Part shown: one piece after another, positions 60,896-64,000 of the stretch
Layout: every line of letters begins with the position of its first letter
How positions within the stretch are numbered: the first letter of the stretch is position 1
Made by a program: the position numbers and the translations under genes
The notes under the pieces: generated by a model
Seen by the model: only the letters and a program-made list of their open reading frames with translations
Told to the model about the DNA's origin: nothing
Databases searched by the model: none
From: Microcella sp.
GTDB taxonomy: Bacteria > Actinomycetota > Actinomycetes > Actinomycetales > Microbacteriaceae
Length of the DNA: 64,000 nt
Direction of reading: 5' to 3'
NCBI RefSeq assembly: GCF_025808395.1
Contig: NZ_CP075524.1
Span: forward strand, 1,488,001-1,552,000

Positions 60896-61432
60896 TCAGC
60901 GGTCGGAGCGTGAGCGGCGCGACTCAGGGGCCGCGTCGTCGAGCGGACGACGCACGGTGGCGATCGACGTGGTGCTCGCCTCCATGAGGTCGCTCACCGC
61001 ATCAGCGACGAGATCGGCTCGGGGAACATCCCGCATCAGAATCGGCCGATCGAGCCCCGTGTTCACGAGCACGTCTCCCGACCCGAACAGCGACTGCAGC
61101 CCCGAACGCCGCACCGTCACGTCGTGACCTCGGCTCAGCAGCACCTCTTTGCGGGTGCGGACGAGCAGCCCGCGCCGCAGCACGAGTCTGCGCGTCGTGA
61201 TGAGGTACTGCGTGCTGAGCCAGCTCAGCAGCGGGAGCATCCAGAACACCCCGATCGCGACGACCGCGCCGAGCAGCGAGGCGAGCCGCTGCCACAGCTC
61301 GTCGAACGCGAAGGCCCCATACGAGCCGGCGCCGCTCGCCGCGACGAGCGCGAACGACGGAAAGACGAGTGCGCGCGCGTGAGGCCGCAAGCGCGCGATC
61401 GCACGCTCTGGCGGCCGAGCCTCCCCCGTCAT
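60896..61432 (-). CDS. PH-domain (bPH2) membrane protein
   Basis: 178 residues. Two hydrophobic segments (about 22-42 and 50-70) precede a bacterial PH-like domain, TQYLITTRRLVLRRGLLVRTRKEVLLSRGHDVTVRRSG and GDVLVNTG. It is typical of YdbS/YdbT-like proteins adjacent to birA in actinobacteria. Function unknown. It follows birA by three bases on the same strand, so is co-transcribed. Confidence 0.85.
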   Translation of the reverse strand: MTGEARPPERAIARLRPHARALVFPSFALVAASGAGSYGAFAFDELWQRLASLLGAVVAIGVFWMLPLLSWLSTQYLITTRRLVLRRGLLVRTRKEVLLSRGHDVTVRRSGLQSLFGSGDVLVNTGLDRPILMRDVPRADLVADAVSDLMEASTTSIATVRRPLDDAAPESRRSRSDR

Positions 61433-61435
61433 GCC

Positions 61436-62269
61436 CTATTCATACCGCAGATGCGTGACGTCTCCTGCTGCCACGGCGATGCGAGTCGAACTCGGGTCAG
61501 TCGGCTGCACCACCAGGCAGCCGTCGTCGTCGAGCTCGACCGCTGTTCCGAGCAGCACTGGCAAGGCCGGGCGGTCGACGCGCACGGCGAGACCGAGCGT
61601 GTGCAGGTGAGGCTGCACGATGCCGCGCAGCTCGGCGGGGTCGTGCGCCGACCGCCACATCGCGATCAGGGGCAGCAGCTCGCTGAGGTAGGCGTCGAGG
61701 GCGCGATCGGTGAGCGAGTCGTCGACCGAGGCCCCTTCGAGGGCGAGCGAGGTGGCGGTCGGCACCGGCAGCTCGTCGCGCTGCATCGTCAGGTTGAGGC
61801 CGGCCCCGATGACGACGCCGTGGGGGGTGAGCTCGGTGAGGATTCCGCTGAGCTTCCGGCCATCGACCAGCACATCGTTGGGCCATTTGACGGATGCCCG
61901 AGGCACGCCCAGCGCGTGCGCGGCCCTGCACATGGCGACGCCCGCGACGAGGGGCAGCCAGCCGAGCCGACGCGGGTCGGGCGGGGTGGCGGGCGCCTCG
62001 GGCGAGGCGGAGGATGCGCGAGGCGGGGTGGCGAGCGCAGCGGACGACCTCGACGCCTGGCGCACGAAGACCGAGACGGCGAGCGCCGAGCCCGCCGGAG
62101 CCGACCAGGTGCGACCCAGCCGACCCTTGCCCGCGGTCTGCGTATCGGTCGCGAGCACGGTGAGATCGTCGAGCTGCGCAGCGCGGGCGACGAGCTCGCT
62201 GTTCGTCGACGGGCAGCTCTCTCGCCACTCGAGCGACTGCGCGACGGCTCGACTCTGGGGTACCTGCAT
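61436..62269 (-). CDS. birA: Biotin--[acetyl-CoA-carboxylase] ligase
   Basis: 277 residues with STNSELVAR, TAGKGRLGRTWSAP (biotinoyl-AMP loop), VKWPNDVLVDGRKLSGILTE and VIGAGLNLT, the catalytic signatures of BirA. No N-terminal helix-turn-helix is present, so it is the non-repressor type. It attaches biotin to the carboxylase carrier domain. A proline/alanine-rich insertion lies near residues 80-100. Confidence 0.93.
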   Translation of the reverse strand: MQVPQSRAVAQSLEWRESCPSTNSELVARAAQLDDLTVLATDTQTAGKGRLGRTWSAPAGSALAVSVFVRQASRSSAALATPPRASSASPEAPATPPDPRRLGWLPLVAGVAMCRAAHALGVPRASVKWPNDVLVDGRKLSGILTELTPHGVVIGAGLNLTMQRDELPVPTATSLALEGASVDDSLTDRALDAYLSELLPLIAMWRSAHDPAELRGIVQPHLHTLGLAVRVDRPALPVLLGTAVELDDDGCLVVQPTDPSSTRIAVAAGDVTHLRYE

Positions 62270-62581
62270 GCTGCCAGCCTAGAAGCGCACGGTGGCGTGT
62301 GACGGCCGATGGGGTGCTCGAGGGGTGCACACAGCACGACACGCCCGCCACAGGGCGAGACTGTGGACACGGCTCGCGACCGCCAGTATGGTTACCGGCA
62401 CCGGGCGTTCGCGACCGGCACCGGGCATCCGCCGACGTCGACGTGATCGCCCCCACTGAAACGGAGCCCTTGCTTTGACTGGATAGGTCGACGCCGCCAC
62501 CGCCGCGCTCGACCCCCCTCATGACCACCTGGTCGTCGCTGTTCCGCATCGTCGCGGGTCAGCGCTGTGAGAGAAGGAACC
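62270..62581. other. Intergenic region (312 bp) upstream of the nucleoside hydrolase
   Basis: Contains the promoter noted below and an unusually long leader of about 180 bases. ACCGGCACCGGGC is repeated at about 62394 and 62415. The - strand side should hold the birA promoter, not identified. Confidence 0.45.
62364..62392 (+). promoter_or_regulatory. Predicted sigma-70-type promoter
   Basis: TGGACA (62364-62369), 17-base spacer, TATGGT (62387-62392): close to the actinobacterial consensus TTGACA / TATAAT. It would start transcription near 62399, leaving a ~180-base leader before the nucleoside hydrolase ATG. Confidence 0.5.
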
Positions 62582-63646
62582 ATGTCAGAGACCCACTCCC
62601 GCACCCCCCTCATCGTCGACGTCGACACCGGCATCGATGACTCGCTCGCACTGCTGTACCTCATGGCGAGCCCCGAGGCCGAGATTCTGGCCATCACGTG
62701 CACGGCCGGCAACGTTCCGGCGCGGCAGGTGGCCACCAACAACCTGGCCTGGCTCGAGCTGTGCGGGGTCGACGGCATCGAGGTGGCGCTCGGCAGCGAA
62801 GTGCCGGTGCTCGCCCCGCTCATGACCACCGAAGAGACGCACGGCCCGCAGGGCATCGGCTATGCCGAGCTGCCCGCACCGACCACCACGATCAGCGAGC
62901 GGCACGCGACGCAGGTCTGGATCGATGCCGTGCGCAGCCGCCCCGGCGAGGTGGTCGGGCTCGTCACCGGCCCGCTCACGAACCTCGCGCTCGCGCTGCG
63001 CATCGACCCCGAGCTGCCGCAGCTGCTGAAGCGGCTCGTCATCATGGGCGGCAGCTTTCACCACTCGGGCAACACCACCCCGGTGAGCGAGTGGAACATC
63101 GCCGTCGACCCCGAGAGCGCCAAGATGGTGTTCGATGCGTTCAGCGGCCTGCCGCCCGAGCGCGCTCCGATCGTCTGCGCGCTCGACGTGACCGAGCGCA
63201 TCGAGATGCGGCCCGAGCACCTGCAGCGCATCGCCGCCGCCATCGGAGATTCGGGGGCTGCGCTGAGCCCCGACACCCCCTTCGGCTCACGATCGCAGGC
63301 CAGCAACCCCGTGCTGCGGCACCTCACCGACGCGGTGCGGTTCTACTTCGAGTTTCACGTGACGCACGACCAGGGCTGGCTCGCGCACATGCACGACCCG
63401 TTCGCGGCGGCCGTCGCGCTGCACCCCGAGATGGCCACGCTCAAGCCGGCGACCGTCGACGTCGAGCTCGGCGGAACCCTCAGCCGAGGGCAGACGATCG
63501 CCGACTATGCGGGGCTGTGGGGCCGCGAGCCGAATGCCGCCATCGTCGTCGACACCGACCCCGCAGCGTTCTTCGACCACCTCATCGACCGCGTCGCCGC
63601 CCTGGCGTCGCGCGTCGGCGAGGCCGCGGGAGGTGCCGCGCGCTGA
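62582..63646 (+). CDS. Nucleoside hydrolase (IunH family)
   Basis: 354 residues: IVDVDTGIDDSLALLYL gives the Ca-binding aspartate cluster; TCTAGNVPARQVATNN, GPLTNLALAL, VIMGGSFHHSGNTTPVSEWNIAVDPESA and HDPFAAAVALHP follow. It splits ribonucleosides into base and ribose. Start ATG 62582 with AGAAGGA upstream rather than GTG 62567. The next gene, 68 bases on, is a membrane protein that could transport a nucleoside or base. Confidence 0.92.
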   Translation: MSETHSRTPLIVDVDTGIDDSLALLYLMASPEAEILAITCTAGNVPARQVATNNLAWLELCGVDGIEVALGSEVPVLAPLMTTEETHGPQGIGYAELPAPTTTISERHATQVWIDAVRSRPGEVVGLVTGPLTNLALALRIDPELPQLLKRLVIMGGSFHHSGNTTPVSEWNIAVDPESAKMVFDAFSGLPPERAPIVCALDVTERIEMRPEHLQRIAAAIGDSGAALSPDTPFGSRSQASNPVLRHLTDAVRFYFEFHVTHDQGWLAHMHDPFAAAVALHPEMATLKPATVDVELGGTLSRGQTIADYAGLWGREPNAAIVVDTDPAAFFDHLIDRVAALASRVGEAAGGAAR

Positions 63647-63714
63647 CCCGCGCGCCCTGCCGTACACCCCAGCGGCCACGTGCCGCACACACAAACGAGT
63701 GCAAGGAGGCATTC

Positions 63715-64000
63715 ATGAGTGGATCCACCCCGACCGTCGATGCGAATCGAACACGCAATCGCATCTTCGTGGCACTGGGCGCCGCCGTCATCGTGGCGAC
63801 CTACCTCTATCTGATCCTGGTGCAGCCTGAAGAGCTCGCCGAGGGCGGGCTCGGCACGTCAGCCCTCATCGCCCTCGCCGGGTACCTCATCGGTGCGGCC
63901 CTCATCGCGGTCGGTGCCATCCACCGCCTGCCGACGGCCACGCTGAGCCTCATCCCGATCGCGATCGTGCTCAATATCGCGGTCGGCCAGCTGACCGCGG
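63715..64000 (+). CDS. Membrane protein, probable ECF transporter S component (3' end outside window)
   Basis: 95 codons visible from ATG 63715, preceded by a strong AAGGAGG five bases upstream. Three hydrophobic segments are visible (about residues 19-36, 48-65, 75-90). The last one, reading PIAIVLNIAVGQLTA, resembles the NIxxGQxxxxLxLP region of ECF S components. The protein is cut by the window, so the call is tentative; linkage to nucleoside hydrolase suggests uptake of a nucleoside or base-derived vitamin precursor. Confidence 0.5.
   Translation, partial: MSGSTPTVDANRTRNRIFVALGAAVIVATYLYLILVQPEELAEGGLGTSALIALAGYLIGAALIAVGAIHRLPTATLSLIPIAIVLNIAVGQLTA

Noticed and set aside
62393..62581. 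A TPP or other known riboswitch in the leader
   Set aside because: The conserved CTGAGA and related core motifs are absent; only a general long leader can be claimed.

Overview
The window is high-GC DNA with GTG/TTG starts, dense ATGA and TGATG gene overlaps, a DUF222/HNH protein, an LGFP-repeat surface protein, an LCP ligase and a birA / PH-domain / purK / GtrA / purE neighbourhood. Together these point to an actinobacterium, most likely Microbacteriaceae. No rRNA, tRNA, CRISPR array, phage module or insertion sequence was seen. About 54 kb of the 64 kb is a surface-polysaccharide locus; the last 10 kb returns to housekeeping genes.

Layout. (1) 1-9.5 kb: two tandem O-antigen polymerase/ligase-like proteins (the first cut by the window edge), a lipoprotein, a Wzx-type flippase, a WbpD/WbpE/WbpB-like trio for a 2,3-diacetamido-uronic acid, then a WecF-like (GT56) transferase with an aminotransferase and a hexapeptide acyltransferase for a dTDP-4-amino sugar. 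(2) 9.6-27.8 kb: an 897-residue LGFP-repeat protein, a PglK-like ABC flippase, a family of related glycosyltransferases, and the sugar-amidation genes. These are HisF-like wbuZ, HisH-like wbuY, two copies of a WbuX-like N-acetyl sugar amidotransferase lying in a 1,072-bp direct repeat, a nucleotide-sugar dehydrogenase, and a third WbuX domain fused to a class II glutaminase. (3) 27.8-37.9 kb: two DUF2142 membrane proteins, a DUF2304 protein, DPM1-like and other GT2 enzymes, a WbbL-like transferase and a small cupin. (4) 37.8-48.1 kb: an ABC export module (wzm, wzt), a two-domain GT4, a tiny coiled-coil protein, two related large GT4 enzymes, and two tandem GDP-mannose dehydratase-family genes. 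(5) 48.2-54 kb: rmlA, rmlC, rmlB, rmlD and two GT4 enzymes. (6) 54.3-64 kb: LCP ligase, purE, DUF222/HNH protein, purK, GtrA, UDP-glucose dehydrogenase, PH-domain protein, birA, nucleoside hydrolase and a cut membrane protein that is probably an ECF S component.

How the genes fit together (inference). Four nucleotide-sugar routes can be drawn: dTDP-L-rhamnose (rmlABCD); a GDP-6-deoxyhexose (gmd and its paralogue); a dTDP-4-acetamido-4,6-dideoxyhexose handed on by GT56; and UDP-GlcNAc3NAcA (dehydrogenase, WbpB/E/D) whose 3-acetamido group could be turned into an acetamidino group by WbuX/Y/Z. Three export routes coexist (Wzx/Wzy, PglK-like, Wzm/Wzt), so the cell probably makes more than one glycan and ties at least one to the wall through LCP. 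No initiating sugar-phosphate transferase lies in the window.

The most unusual part is the amidation region: two WbuX copies, identical wherever compared, in a direct repeat around a glycosyltransferase gene; both copies lack the family's cysteine cluster; and a separate glutaminase-WbuX fusion, which keeps the cysteines, lies about 5 kb away.
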